DNA of 9,597 bases from Fimbriimonadaceae bacterium. Its GTDB lineage: Bacteria > Armatimonadota > Fimbriimonadia > Fimbriimonadales > Fimbriimonadaceae. Shown here piece by piece: positions 1 through 6,645 of the stretch. The stretch covers positions 1 to 9,597 of the forward strand of contig JADLGZ010000096.1 of NCBI GenBank assembly GCA_020849075.1, in the 5' to 3' direction. Position 1 is the first letter of the stretch; each line of letters starts with the position of its first letter. A model generated the notes under the pieces. The model had not been told where the DNA came from, searched no databases, and saw only the letters and a list, made by a program, of their open reading frames with translations. Position numbers and translations under genes: made by a program.

Positions 1-57
1 ATCGCGGAGATAATTGCCACCATCGGAATCCGCGTTGAAGTCGTCAAAGAAGATTGA
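1..57 (+). CDS. 3' end of an unidentified gene
   Basis: Frame 1 is open from the window edge to a TGA at 55-57 and encodes the last 18 residues of a protein ending in ...RVEVVKED. The stop overlaps the ATG at 57 of the next gene (TGATG), which is typical of translationally coupled neighbours, so this is probably the upstream member of an operon with the DUF4434 gene. Too little is present to assign a family. Confidence 0.55.
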   Translation: MAEIIATIGIRVEVVKED

Positions 58-956
58 TGCTTCCCATCACGGGCACTTTTCTTGACGAGATCACGCACGA
101 TATTCCGAGCCAAAATTGGGGTCGGGAAGAATGGCGCCGCGAGTTTGCCCTCTATTCGCGAATTGGCCTCGATACCGTCATCATCATCCGGGCGGGCTAC
201 AAGAACAAATGTATCTTTCCTGCCAAGTCCATCCCCGGACTGCTTCCAGTCTACGACGATGTGGGAGCCGTTTTCTTTGAGCTCGCCGACGAATATGGGC
301 TCAAAGTCTTCTTTGGTACCTATGACTCAGGCTTTCATTGGCTAAAGATGGACGCACGGGCCGAGGTCGAGATCAACAAGAGATTTCTCGATGAAGCGTG
401 GGCGAGATATGGGCATCATCATTCATTTGCGGGTTGGTACTTGACCCATGAAACAGGGAAGCATTCCCCTCATATTGTGGAAATCATGCAGCAGATCGGG
501 GGCCATTGCCGGTCATTGGCGGACTTACCCGTTCTCATTTCCCCCTATCCCCAAGGAGCCAAACAGATGGGCGAGGACGCCCTGACCCTGGCTGAGAGCT
601 TCAAGCATTGGGACCGGGTCTTTTCTGAAGCAAGTGAAGTGGTGAATATCTGCGCCTTCCAAGATGGGCAATTGCACTATGATCAGTTGCCGGAGTTCAG
701 CGCAGGGATCGCTGAGTTGGGAGCGAAGTACGGCATCACCATTTGGTCAAATATTGAATCCTTCGATCGCGACATGCCAATCAAGTTCCCACCGGCAGAT
801 TGGCGCTACCTGCGCTTCAAGATGGAGACGGCGAGTCGCAAGTCGGAAAAGCTGATCACATTCGAGTTCCCGCATTTCATGTCACCCCATTCGTGCTACC
901 CCTCCGCCCATAACCTGTATCGAAGGTATGCGGAGCACTTTGAAATCAGCGTCTAG
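57..956 (+). CDS. DUF4434 family TIM-barrel, glycosidase-like protein
   Basis: This 299-residue protein resembles the DUF4434 family (PF14488), predicted (beta/alpha)8 barrels related to glycoside hydrolases. It opens with a barrel strand (PITGTFLDE, residues 3-11), followed by an IGLDTVIIIRAGY strand (36-48). The family-type GWYLTHE segment lies at 126-132 with Glu132 at a strand end, AFQDG at 200-204, and IWSNIESFD at 229-237 with Glu234. Glu132 and Glu234 are the natural candidates for an acid/nucleophile pair, but this is inference and the substrate is unknown. I see no signal peptide, so it is probably cytoplasmic. I chose ATG 57 because it overlaps the stop of the preceding gene. A TTG at 54 would add only one residue. 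No Shine-Dalgarno site is evident, which fits coupling to the upstream gene. Its end lies 6 bp from that of the opposing gene. Confidence 0.82.
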   Translation: MLPITGTFLDEITHDIPSQNWGREEWRREFALYSRIGLDTVIIIRAGYKNKCIFPAKSIPGLLPVYDDVGAVFFELADEYGLKVFFGTYDSGFHWLKMDARAEVEINKRFLDEAWARYGHHHSFAGWYLTHETGKHSPHIVEIMQQIGGHCRSLADLPVLISPYPQGAKQMGEDALTLAESFKHWDRVFSEASEVVNICAFQDGQLHYDQLPEFSAGIAELGAKYGITIWSNIESFDRDMPIKFPPADWRYLRFKMETASRKSEKLITFEFPHFMSPHSCYPSAHNLYRRYAEHFEISV

Positions 957-968
957 GCAGGACTAGAC
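951..968. terminator. Small symmetric hairpin at a convergent gene junction, possible bidirectional terminator
   Basis: GTCTAG (951-956) and CTAGAC (963-968) form a perfect 6-bp inverted repeat around a 6-nt loop. Each arm contains one stop codon: TAG of the + strand DUF4434 gene at 954-956 and, read on the other strand, TAG of the YbjQ gene at 963-965. No long T-tract follows on either strand (only four T after CCCC on +), so intrinsic termination would be weak. The symmetry may also be a chance product of the two stop codons. Confidence 0.3.
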
Positions 969-2120
969 ACCACCAGATGCCCCTTTTGTGTCGCGGTTGT
1001 TTAGCTGCTTTCCAGCGCCCTTTTCCGCTGTGTTGATGTAAGTGTCCTTGTCTCTCATTACGGCTTGAGGAGGCAGGGTTTCGGAGAGAGTGTGGGCTCC
1101 CTCCACCTTCTTGACCGCCGTACCGATTGCCATGAATTCAATCATGCCACCGCCGAGTTCATACACATAGGTTTTGATGCCCACAACATCGTCCGCTCCG
1201 ACTCTCTCTGCATCAACCATGATGTGGTGCAAGGCATTCTCTCGAGCTTCGTAAACTAGTTTGGTCAGCTCGTCAATTTCGCCGCGTGAAAAGGCCTTAA
1301 AGAAGGCCGACATGCCACCAATAAAGCCGAGCGAATAGACACTAACACCGAGTACAAGCTCCAGCGGCATATATCCGAGATGAGCTAGGTTCCACATCTC
1401 CTCACAAGTCAAATCGCTAGTCGCCGGGTCGTTGAGGCGCTCGGGTCCATAAAGGGGGTGTTTGGCCGCTGTTCCAATCATCAGCATCTCCTGCATGCCC
1501 CCGAACGGAACGATGGTCGTGTTGATGCCGACAACACTATTTGCGCCAAACTTCATGGCGTCCGCCTTGATTCGTTGCAGGGCAAGGTGGCGAGTAGTGT
1601 TGAAGACCTGGCTAAACTCGACAACTTCGCCGCGCCCTAGGGACCGAAAAGCTCCCCGAATACCGCCGCCAAGACCGATCGAGTACGCCACATTACCAAA
1701 AACAAAGTGGACGGGGTCATATCCGCAATCAAGTTGGCAATACAATTCTTGACCGTCTGCGCTGGAACTAAACTCCAGATGGGGAGCGGTGACGCCGGGT
1801 CGATGAACAGACGAGGCGATGCTGAGGAATTCGCTCCCCGCTCCGTGCTGAATCAGCTCACTTGTGACGCCCGTAATTCCGACCGCTCCGTGCAAATCAG
1901 TCCAGGCGACCATCCGATCAAAACTTGCTTGGCGACCATCGTGAATGATCTGAGTGACCTCATGCACTTCTCCCCCGGCGAGGGTGCGCATTCCCGCACG
2001 AATCGTCCCGCCGAACCCCAAACTCCAAACACTATTGCCGACGAGGAGCTCCCCGGGTTCAAGCCCCTTCTTCGCTAAGCAAAAGATCTCATTGCCACTC
2101 AGTCCGGTCATCACGGGCAT
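963..2120 (-). CDS. Triple-repeat YbjQ/UPF0145 (putative heavy-metal-binding) domain protein
   Basis: This 385-residue protein holds three tandem copies of the YbjQ domain (PF01906), at about 5-106, 122-222 and 234-338, followed by a polar, probably disordered tail (340-385). Each copy repeats the same elements: a hydrophobic strand before SxxYSxGxxGG (SVWSLGFGG, VAYSIGLGG, VYSLGFIGG), then RGE-x3-E/L, a helix rich in A/R/H, V(V)GI, and a closing E/F-x2-(I/M)GTA-type strand. Single-domain YbjQ proteins are about 105 residues and assemble as pentamers. Their role is not established, and the metal-binding label comes from the family name. I chose ATG 2120, where family homology begins. The frame is open to 2255, but that would run into the divergent gene. 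ATG 2111 (residue 4) is an alternative with TAATAT 7 nt upstream. No Shine-Dalgarno site is visible. No signal peptide or membrane segment is seen. Confidence 0.85.
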   Translation of the reverse strand: MPVMTGLSGNEIFCLAKKGLEPGELLVGNSVWSLGFGGTIRAGMRTLAGGEVHEVTQIIHDGRQASFDRMVAWTDLHGAVGITGVTSELIQHGAGSEFLSIASSVHRPGVTAPHLEFSSSADGQELYCQLDCGYDPVHFVFGNVAYSIGLGGGIRGAFRSLGRGEVVEFSQVFNTTRHLALQRIKADAMKFGANSVVGINTTIVPFGGMQEMLMIGTAAKHPLYGPERLNDPATSDLTCEEMWNLAHLGYMPLELVLGVSVYSLGFIGGMSAFFKAFSRGEIDELTKLVYEARENALHHIMVDAERVGADDVVGIKTYVYELGGGMIEFMAIGTAVKKVEGAHTLSETLPPQAVMRDKDTYINTAEKGAGKQLNNRDTKGASGGV

Positions 2121-2148
2121 ATTATTTATACGTTGCCGTGTACGAAGG
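2112..2148. promoter_or_regulatory. Shared divergent promoter region (ybjQ-like / hisN-like)
   Basis: Only 28 bp separate the two divergent start codons (2120 on -, 2149 on +). The segment holds an AT block at 2119-2130 in an otherwise balanced region. Read on the - strand it gives TATAAATAATAT, which contains possible -10 boxes, with TAATAT 7 nt before the ATG at 2111. Read on the + strand, TTATAC (2126-2131) lies 17 nt before the ATG at 2149. No convincing -35 is visible on either strand. The core promoters must overlap each other or the opposing coding sequence. Confidence 0.4.
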
Positions 2149-2949
2149 ATGGTTCTTTCGGCACATTGCAACCCGGTCGTAACCCACAATGAAGCCAAAG
2201 TGGACGATCTGCTCGCCTTTGCGTTGAATATTGCCAAAGAAGCCGGGGACATCACGATGCGCTATTTTCGGCAGGGGGTGCCCGTGGACCATAAGGACGA
2301 TGACAGCCCGGTCACGATCGCCGACTGTGCGGCGGAACGCCATTTGCGACTCTCAATTGAGCAAAAGTTTTCGAATCATGGGTTATTGGGCGAAGAAGAA
2401 GGGGCCGTTGGCGATCAGTCGGAGCGATGGGTCATTGACCCAATTGACGGGACCAAGAGCTTCATTTGTGGTGTGCCGTTATATGGTGTACTCCTGAGCT
2501 ACGAGAGAGATGGTGTCCCTGTCATTGGGGTTTGCCACTTTCCCGCCATCGGGGATACCGTGTGGGCGGTGGCGAAAGGAGGCGCGTTCATCAACGGCGT
2601 GCAGTGTCGGGTTTCGACGATCAGCAACCTAAGCCGCTCTACCCTGTGCGTAGGATCGCACAAGACTCTGGCTGATACAGGGCGGTTGGACGGTGTTATG
2701 AAGCTGGCCCACCAAGCCATGACAATACGAACATGGGGGGATGCCTATGGACACTGTCTAGTGGCTACAGGTAGAGCCGAAGCGATGCTTGACCCCAAGG
2801 TGAGCTACCACGACCTATCAGCGGTGAGCCTCATCGTTTCCGAAGCGGGCGGTAGATTCACCGACTTTGACGGTCAGCCCGGAATCAGCGACAATGCGAT
2901 CTCCTGTAACGTGACTTTGCAGCAGAAGATCCTTGGAGCGTTTCGGTGA
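2149..2949 (+). CDS. hisN: Histidinol-phosphatase-like inositol monophosphatase family enzyme
   Basis: This 266-residue enzyme belongs to the Mg2+-dependent, lithium-sensitive-type phosphatase superfamily. The metal-site motifs are intact: GEEEG (81-85), WVIDPIDGTKSF (94-105, with Asp97 and Asp100), and HDLSA (221-225, with Asp222 in place of the usual WDxxA). The wording around DPIDGTKSFICGVPLYG and the WGDAYG (196-201) plus VATGRAEAMLDP block match the HisN-type histidinol-phosphatase subgroup better than classical inositol monophosphatases, so the likely reaction is L-histidinol phosphate to L-histidinol. No other his gene is in the window, so the substrate is not certain. I chose ATG 2149 because family homology begins soon after it and because it clears the divergent gene. 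The frame stays open upstream to 1954 but there it is antisense to the YbjQ gene. AAGG sits directly against the ATG, too close for a normal ribosome site. Its TGA overlaps the ruvX start by 4 nt. Confidence 0.85.
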   Translation: MVLSAHCNPVVTHNEAKVDDLLAFALNIAKEAGDITMRYFRQGVPVDHKDDDSPVTIADCAAERHLRLSIEQKFSNHGLLGEEEGAVGDQSERWVIDPIDGTKSFICGVPLYGVLLSYERDGVPVIGVCHFPAIGDTVWAVAKGGAFINGVQCRVSTISNLSRSTLCVGSHKTLADTGRLDGVMKLAHQAMTIRTWGDAYGHCLVATGRAEAMLDPKVSYHDLSAVSLIVSEAGGRFTDFDGQPGISDNAISCNVTLQQKILGAFR

Positions 2950-3350
2950 GGGTCCTCGCCGTAGATTGGGGGGGTGCTAGAATTGGCATTGCCGTTGGAG
3001 AATCAGAATTCGGCATCGCCAGCCCCCGCCAAGCGATCAAGGCAACGGGAAGCCTTGCCAAAGATGCTGCGCTGCTGAAACAATTGGTGGATGAAGAGCA
3101 GGTAGGCATGGCTATCATTGGCGTTCCCGTCCACGCTGAGAATCCTCGGATGGCACGGGTATGTTTGCAATTTGCGGAACGCTTAAGAGAGTTGGGGGTT
3201 GAAGTGAGAACAATAGATGAAAGCTTGACCACGGAGCTCTCGCATCTTGACCTTGCGGAGCAAGGCTACACAGCCGCTCAGAGAAAGCATCTCGTAGATA
3301 GTGAGGCAGCATTGAGGATTGCATTGAGGTATTTCAGCGAGAATGGGTAA
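2946..3350 (+). CDS. ruvX: RuvX/YqgF-family putative Holliday junction resolvase / pre-16S rRNA nuclease
   Basis: This 134-residue protein has the RNase H-like YqgF fold and is of usual family length. It starts with the first acidic strand, VLAVDWGGARIGIAVG (residues 3-18, Asp7). It then has the AIIGVP strand (56-61), TIDESLTT (89-96, Asp91/Glu92) and the terminal DSEAALRIAL helix (118-127, Asp118), so the catalytic acidic set is complete. Family members process the 5' end of 16S rRNA in E. coli and have been proposed to resolve Holliday junctions. The GTG start at 2946 overlaps the previous stop as GTGA, indicating translational coupling. The 3' end overlaps mltG by 8 nt. A ruvX (yrrK) gene just ahead of mltG (yrrL) is a known arrangement in Bacillus and other bacteria, which supports both calls. 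Confidence 0.92.
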   Translation: MRVLAVDWGGARIGIAVGESEFGIASPRQAIKATGSLAKDAALLKQLVDEEQVGMAIIGVPVHAENPRMARVCLQFAERLRELGVEVRTIDESLTTELSHLDLAEQGYTAAQRKHLVDSEAALRIALRYFSENG

Positions 3351-4353
3351 GAAATCAGCCGCTATTGGGGGTGCCCTTGCTTTGCTAGTGGTAGGGACTG
3401 CGAGTGGTGGTTACCTATGGCTCAAGTCAAACCTCGGGCGCTCTCCCATCAAGGAGCCGAGGTATGTGCACCTTGACGGAACGACAGGTCGTCGGGTCAT
3501 GCTCAATCGACTGCAGAGGGAAGGGATCATCACGAGCTCAGACGCCCTTGAGATTTATGCTCGTTGGAAGAAGGCTCCACCGACTGTTCCGGCAGGTGTT
3601 TACCTGTTCAAGCCCGGCATGTTTCCCTATCAAATCCTGGATACCATGCGCGGGCCGCTAAAACAAATGGTGCGCATTCCCGAAGGCCGGTGGATTGCGT
3701 GGGTTGGTGAAATTCTGGAAGGGAAAGGTGTTTGCACGAAGGACGAATATGTTGCCCTTGCGAGCAAGCCGGATGACTTTCGCGGCAAGTTTCCGTGGTT
3801 GCCGCCGGCGATCCCCACCCTAGAGGGATATCTGTATCCTGACACGTACGATCTTCCCCCCACGATCGGTGCGAGGACGGTTGTAGAGCAGCAGCTACGG
3901 GCCTTCGAAAAGAGGGTCAAGCCCAAGGGCCTTTCTCCGGAAGTCCTGAAGCGCGCCGTTACGATTGGCTCTATGGTGGAGTTGGAAGCGGCCCGTGATG
4001 CCGAGCGTCCGATGGTGGCCGGGGTGATTGAAAACCGCATCGCTAAGAATATGCGTCTCGAACTCGACGCCACAGTTCTCTATGGGATGCAGAAATGGAA
4101 GGTGTTGGGGCCCGGACAAGTGCGCAAGGTTGAATCCCCCTACAACACATACCTGCACGCCGGCCTCCCACCAGGGCCGATTGGATCGCCCGGGCTCGCC
4201 AGTATTCGGGCCGCAATGAATCCCGATTCGCACCCCTACTTTTTCTATGTCGCCAAAGGCGATGGTTCCGGTGAACACCTGTTTGCCAAGAGCTACGCCG
4301 AACATGTTAAGAACATCCGAGCAGCCCGTGCAATGAGGCCCCAGGCCCAATAA
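3343..4353 (+). CDS. mltG: Endolytic murein transglycosylase MltG (YceG-like)
   Basis: This 336-residue protein is of normal MltG length. MltG cleaves nascent glycan strands at the membrane and so terminates peptidoglycan chain growth. Residues about 5-27 form a single N-terminal membrane anchor after MGKK, giving an N-in, periplasmic-domain-out topology. A LysM-like region (about 38-100) with PAGVYLFKPGM precedes the catalytic domain. Family blocks present are TLEGYLYPDTY (159-169), GSMVELEA (209-216, with the conserved Glu213 and Glu215 that align with the catalytic VEKE of E. coli), LDATVLYGM (241-249) and AGLPPGPIGSPG (273-284). The ATG at 3343 lies inside the end of ruvX (8-nt overlap) with no separate Shine-Dalgarno site, so re-initiation is likely. 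The stop overlaps the next start as TAATG. Confidence 0.95.
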   Translation: MGKKSAAIGGALALLVVGTASGGYLWLKSNLGRSPIKEPRYVHLDGTTGRRVMLNRLQREGIITSSDALEIYARWKKAPPTVPAGVYLFKPGMFPYQILDTMRGPLKQMVRIPEGRWIAWVGEILEGKGVCTKDEYVALASKPDDFRGKFPWLPPAIPTLEGYLYPDTYDLPPTIGARTVVEQQLRAFEKRVKPKGLSPEVLKRAVTIGSMVELEAARDAERPMVAGVIENRIAKNMRLELDATVLYGMQKWKVLGPGQVRKVESPYNTYLHAGLPPGPIGSPGLASIRAAMNPDSHPYFFYVAKGDGSGEHLFAKSYAEHVKNIRAARAMRPQAQ

Positions 4354-5441
4354 TGGGATTTCGTGCTGGGCGGATTGACAAGGCTGAGATTCCTGCCCGC
4401 TATCACCAGTTCCTGCCGACGCGTACGGTAAACAGTGTGCTGGACGTCATCCCCGCCGAGCTCGTGGCGAGTGGGAAAACGATCGTGCTTCTTGACGCGG
4501 ATAACACTCTCCTGCCCTGGCGAGCCGAGGACATCCCAGCAACGACCCGAGAGTGGTTAACCCAAGCGCAAGCCGCGGGCCTGCAACTCTGCTTGGTGAG
4601 CAACACCCGGAACAAGGAGCGCCTAGAGCGGCTCAGTCAAGCGATGGGGATTCCTTTTGCGGTCGGAAGGTTCAAGCCAAGCCGCGAGATGTACGATAAC
4701 GCCCTCGACAGGTTTGACGCAGAACCGGATCAAGCGATTATGATTGGCGACCAGATTTTCACCGATATCCTCGGGGCGAATCGGTCGGGGATAGACGCGA
4801 TCCTGGTCCGCCAAATGAACAAGCATGAATTCATCGGTACACGTCTTATCAGCCGCTTGGGCGAGAAGTTGATTTGGCGCAAGCTGCTTGATGCAATGGA
4901 AGAAGAGCTTGACGACTTGCCGATCGTTGAGCCCACAGGCTTCTTTCATCGCCGCATCGTTCGGCAGTTTGCCAAATTCTGCATCGTTGGGCTTACAAGC
5001 TTTGCGGTGGATTACAACATCCGGATGACCTTGCAGTTTGGCACCAAGGTCAAGGGCGAATTGCTAAGCCAAACCGGGGGGCAGTGGATGGTGTCGCACG
5101 TCCCGTTCATGGCCCAAATGTCGCACACCGATGCATTCTTTCCCGTCGCTGCAGCGGCGGGGGCATCCCTTGCGATCATCAATAGCTTCATATGGAATCG
5201 CCTCTGGACCTTCCGCATTCGGTCGCGAGAAGAGGCAGGAACGCAATTTGGCCGCTTCCTCATCGTTTCAGTCGGTGGTCTTGTTTTGAATGTGCTGTTG
5301 AGTTCCTTGTTTAACCACCTCATTCCCGGTGACCCCAAGATGTCCGCCCGGATTGCCACTGTGATGGCTACGGGTTTCGTCGCGATCTGGAACTTCATGG
5401 GTCAGCGGCTTTACGCCTTCCGCCCATCTCCGGAACGGTAG
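4353..5441 (+). CDS. Fusion of YqeG-type HAD phosphatase with GtrA-family membrane protein
   Basis: This 362-residue, two-domain protein begins with a YqeG-like HAD-IIIA phosphatase (about 10-180). Its motifs are VLLDADNTL (45-53, Asp48/Asp50), LVSNT (81-85, Ser83), GRFKPS (105-110, Lys108) and IGDQIFTDILGANRSGID (131-148, Asp133/Asp138). Relatives (Gep4, plant PGPP1) dephosphorylate phosphatidylglycerophosphate. The second domain (about 204-357) is GtrA-like with four predicted membrane helices: IVGLTSFAVD, ASLAIINSFIWN followed by RLWTF, FLIVSVGGLVLNVLLSSLF, and VMATGFVAIWNF followed by MGQRLYAF. GtrA proteins are implicated in moving or handling polyprenyl-phosphate-linked sugars. No stop or frameshift interrupts the linker (about 180-203), so the fusion is genuine in this sequence. 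A loop of about 35 residues between the first two helices (about 228-262) is longer than usual. It starts in the TAATG overlap with mltG and ends 3 bp from a convergent gene. A flippase activity coupled to lipid phosphate removal is inference. Confidence 0.85.
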   Translation: MGFRAGRIDKAEIPARYHQFLPTRTVNSVLDVIPAELVASGKTIVLLDADNTLLPWRAEDIPATTREWLTQAQAAGLQLCLVSNTRNKERLERLSQAMGIPFAVGRFKPSREMYDNALDRFDAEPDQAIMIGDQIFTDILGANRSGIDAILVRQMNKHEFIGTRLISRLGEKLIWRKLLDAMEEELDDLPIVEPTGFFHRRIVRQFAKFCIVGLTSFAVDYNIRMTLQFGTKVKGELLSQTGGQWMVSHVPFMAQMSHTDAFFPVAAAAGASLAIINSFIWNRLWTFRIRSREEAGTQFGRFLIVSVGGLVLNVLLSSLFNHLIPGDPKMSARIATVMATGFVAIWNFMGQRLYAFRPSPER

Positions 5442-5444
5442 GGG

Positions 5445-6617
5445 TTATGCGTGAATCGCCGCCACTCCGACCGCCTTGCGAGCTTTGGCGAACGCTTGAT
5501 CGAGGTCCTCGATTAGGTCATTCACGTCTTCGATACCGACGCTCAAACGAAGCAGATTGGGGTGGACGCCTCGCTCAACGCGTTGCTCCTCCGTTAGGCA
5601 GCCGTGCGACATGAGTGTCGGGTAACCGATGAGCGACTCTACGCCGCCAAGGGATTCGGCCAGTAAGAATATCCGCGTACTGGTGCCAACGACTTTGGCC
5701 ATTTCGACTGTCCCGAACTCAAACGAGAGCATCCCGCTAAATCCGTCCATTTGCGACTTTGCGACTTGATGATAGGGGCTATCGGGTAGCCCAGGGTAGT
5801 ACACGGCGGACACGTCAGGTTGCTGTTGAAGCCACTCTGCAACTCGCTGTGCATTCGCCGAGTGTCGCTCCATCCGAAGGGCCAAAGTCTTTAGGCCCCG
5901 CAAGCATAACCAAGCATCAAACGGGCTTGGGCTTGCGCCAGTATTCTTCACCCACTCGGCCGCCGCTTCGCCGAAGGCGGCATCACTGGTGATGAAAGCA
6001 CCCCCAACGACATCGCTATGCCCGGTGATGTACTTGGTTGTACTGTGAATAACAATGTCGCATCCAAGGTCAAGGGGGCGTTGCAAGGCGGGGGAAGCAA
6101 AGGTGTTATCAAAGACCGTGATGAGGCCATGCTTCTTCGCCTCGGCGACAATTGCCCGAATATCGCACACTCGAAGCAGGGGGTTCGTCGGGCTCTCGAA
6201 AACGACCATCTTTGATCTTGGGGTGACGGCCTGGCTTATCGAACTGGGATTATCCGCGTCGAAGATAGAGTGACCAATGCCTTGGCGCGGCAAGATCGCC
6301 TCGATGTACCGGTAGGTTCCGCCATAGATGTCGCTCGCGACGAGGACATGATCACCAGCCTCCAGCAAACTCAACGCTGCAACGACGGCGGCCATGCCGC
6401 TGCTGAAGCAAGTGCAATGCGTCCCATTCTCCATGCTAGCCAGAACTTCTTCAAGCACAAGGCGATTTGGGTTGTTGACCCGGCTGTAGGCGACTTTAGG
6501 CTCCTCGTCAATCTGGTCCCAAGCAAAAGTTGAAGTCTGATACAAGGGGTACGAAACCGATCGGTGCTCGCTCTCTGGGTTCTGGGCCACTCGAATGGCC
6601 TTGGTTGCGAAACGCAT
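5445..6617 (-). CDS. Cystathionine gamma-synthase / gamma-lyase family PLP enzyme
   Basis: This 390-residue protein is a full-length Cys/Met metabolism PLP enzyme (PF01053). It has YSRVNNP (44-50, cofactor phosphate-binding Tyr44/Arg46), FSSGMAA (71-77), SDIYGGTYR (95-103, Tyr98), FDNTF (169-173, Asp170 to the pyridine nitrogen), HSTTKYITGHSDVVGG (191-206, Schiff-base Lys195) and LLRLSVGIED (355-364, substrate carboxylate Arg357). Glu321 in ESLGGVESLI is typical of the synthase/lyase subgroup. Sequence alone does not separate cystathionine gamma-synthase (methionine synthesis), gamma-lyase (cysteine synthesis) and sulfhydrylases, and no neighbouring sulfur gene helps. The usual family N-terminus (MRFATKAI) fixes the ATG at 6617. 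The closest purine-rich site for it, GGGAG, is 11 nt away, whereas a strong AGGAG serves an overlapping out-of-frame ATG upstream. The gene converges on the YqeG-GtrA gene with only 3 bp between the stops. Confidence 0.92.
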   Translation of the reverse strand: MRFATKAIRVAQNPESEHRSVSYPLYQTSTFAWDQIDEEPKVAYSRVNNPNRLVLEEVLASMENGTHCTCFSSGMAAVVAALSLLEAGDHVLVASDIYGGTYRYIEAILPRQGIGHSIFDADNPSSISQAVTPRSKMVVFESPTNPLLRVCDIRAIVAEAKKHGLITVFDNTFASPALQRPLDLGCDIVIHSTTKYITGHSDVVGGAFITSDAAFGEAAAEWVKNTGASPSPFDAWLCLRGLKTLALRMERHSANAQRVAEWLQQQPDVSAVYYPGLPDSPYHQVAKSQMDGFSGMLSFEFGTVEMAKVVGTSTRIFLLAESLGGVESLIGYPTLMSHGCLTEEQRVERGVHPNLLRLSVGIEDVNDLIEDLDQAFAKARKAVGVAAIHA

Positions 6618-6639
6618 GGTTCATGATACTCCCAAACAT
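6508..6639 (-). other. Possible upstream overlapping leader ORF (43 codons)
   Basis: On the - strand the ATG at 6637-6639 lies 6 nt after AGGAG and opens a 43-codon frame. It overlaps the start of the gamma-synthase family gene by about 110 nt in the +1-shifted frame and ends with TGA at 6508-6510. The predicted peptide starts MFGSIMNHAF and resembles no family I know. Its Shine-Dalgarno site is better than that of the main gene, so it could be a leader peptide or a brake on translation. It could equally be chance, with the ribosome site used weakly for 6617. Confidence 0.25.
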
Positions 6640-6645
6640 CGCAAT

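Noticed and set aside
1707..2078. Open frame of 123 codons on + inside the YbjQ gene
   Set aside because: It is the antisense shadow of a clearly conserved repeat protein, with no ribosome site and no recognisable domain.
1954..2148. 65-residue N-terminal extension of the hisN-like gene
   Set aside because: The extension is antisense to the first YbjQ domain and low in similarity to any phosphatase N-terminus. The normal family length is reached from ATG 2149.
2121..2255. 45-residue N-terminal extension of the YbjQ gene
   Set aside because: The frame is open, but it is antisense to the start of the hisN-like gene, shows no family similarity and would remove the divergent promoter. The YbjQ homology starts after the ATG at 2120.
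3895..4350. Open frame of 151 codons on - inside mltG, and a second of 147 codons at 3630-4073
   Set aside because: Both lie antisense to conserved catalytic blocks of MltG and their products look compositionally random.
6508..6639. The upstream ATG as the true start of the sulfur enzyme, joined by a frameshift
   Set aside because: The family N-terminus begins exactly at the in-frame ATG 6617 and needs no extra residues. No slippery run is seen, so a leader ORF or chance is more likely.
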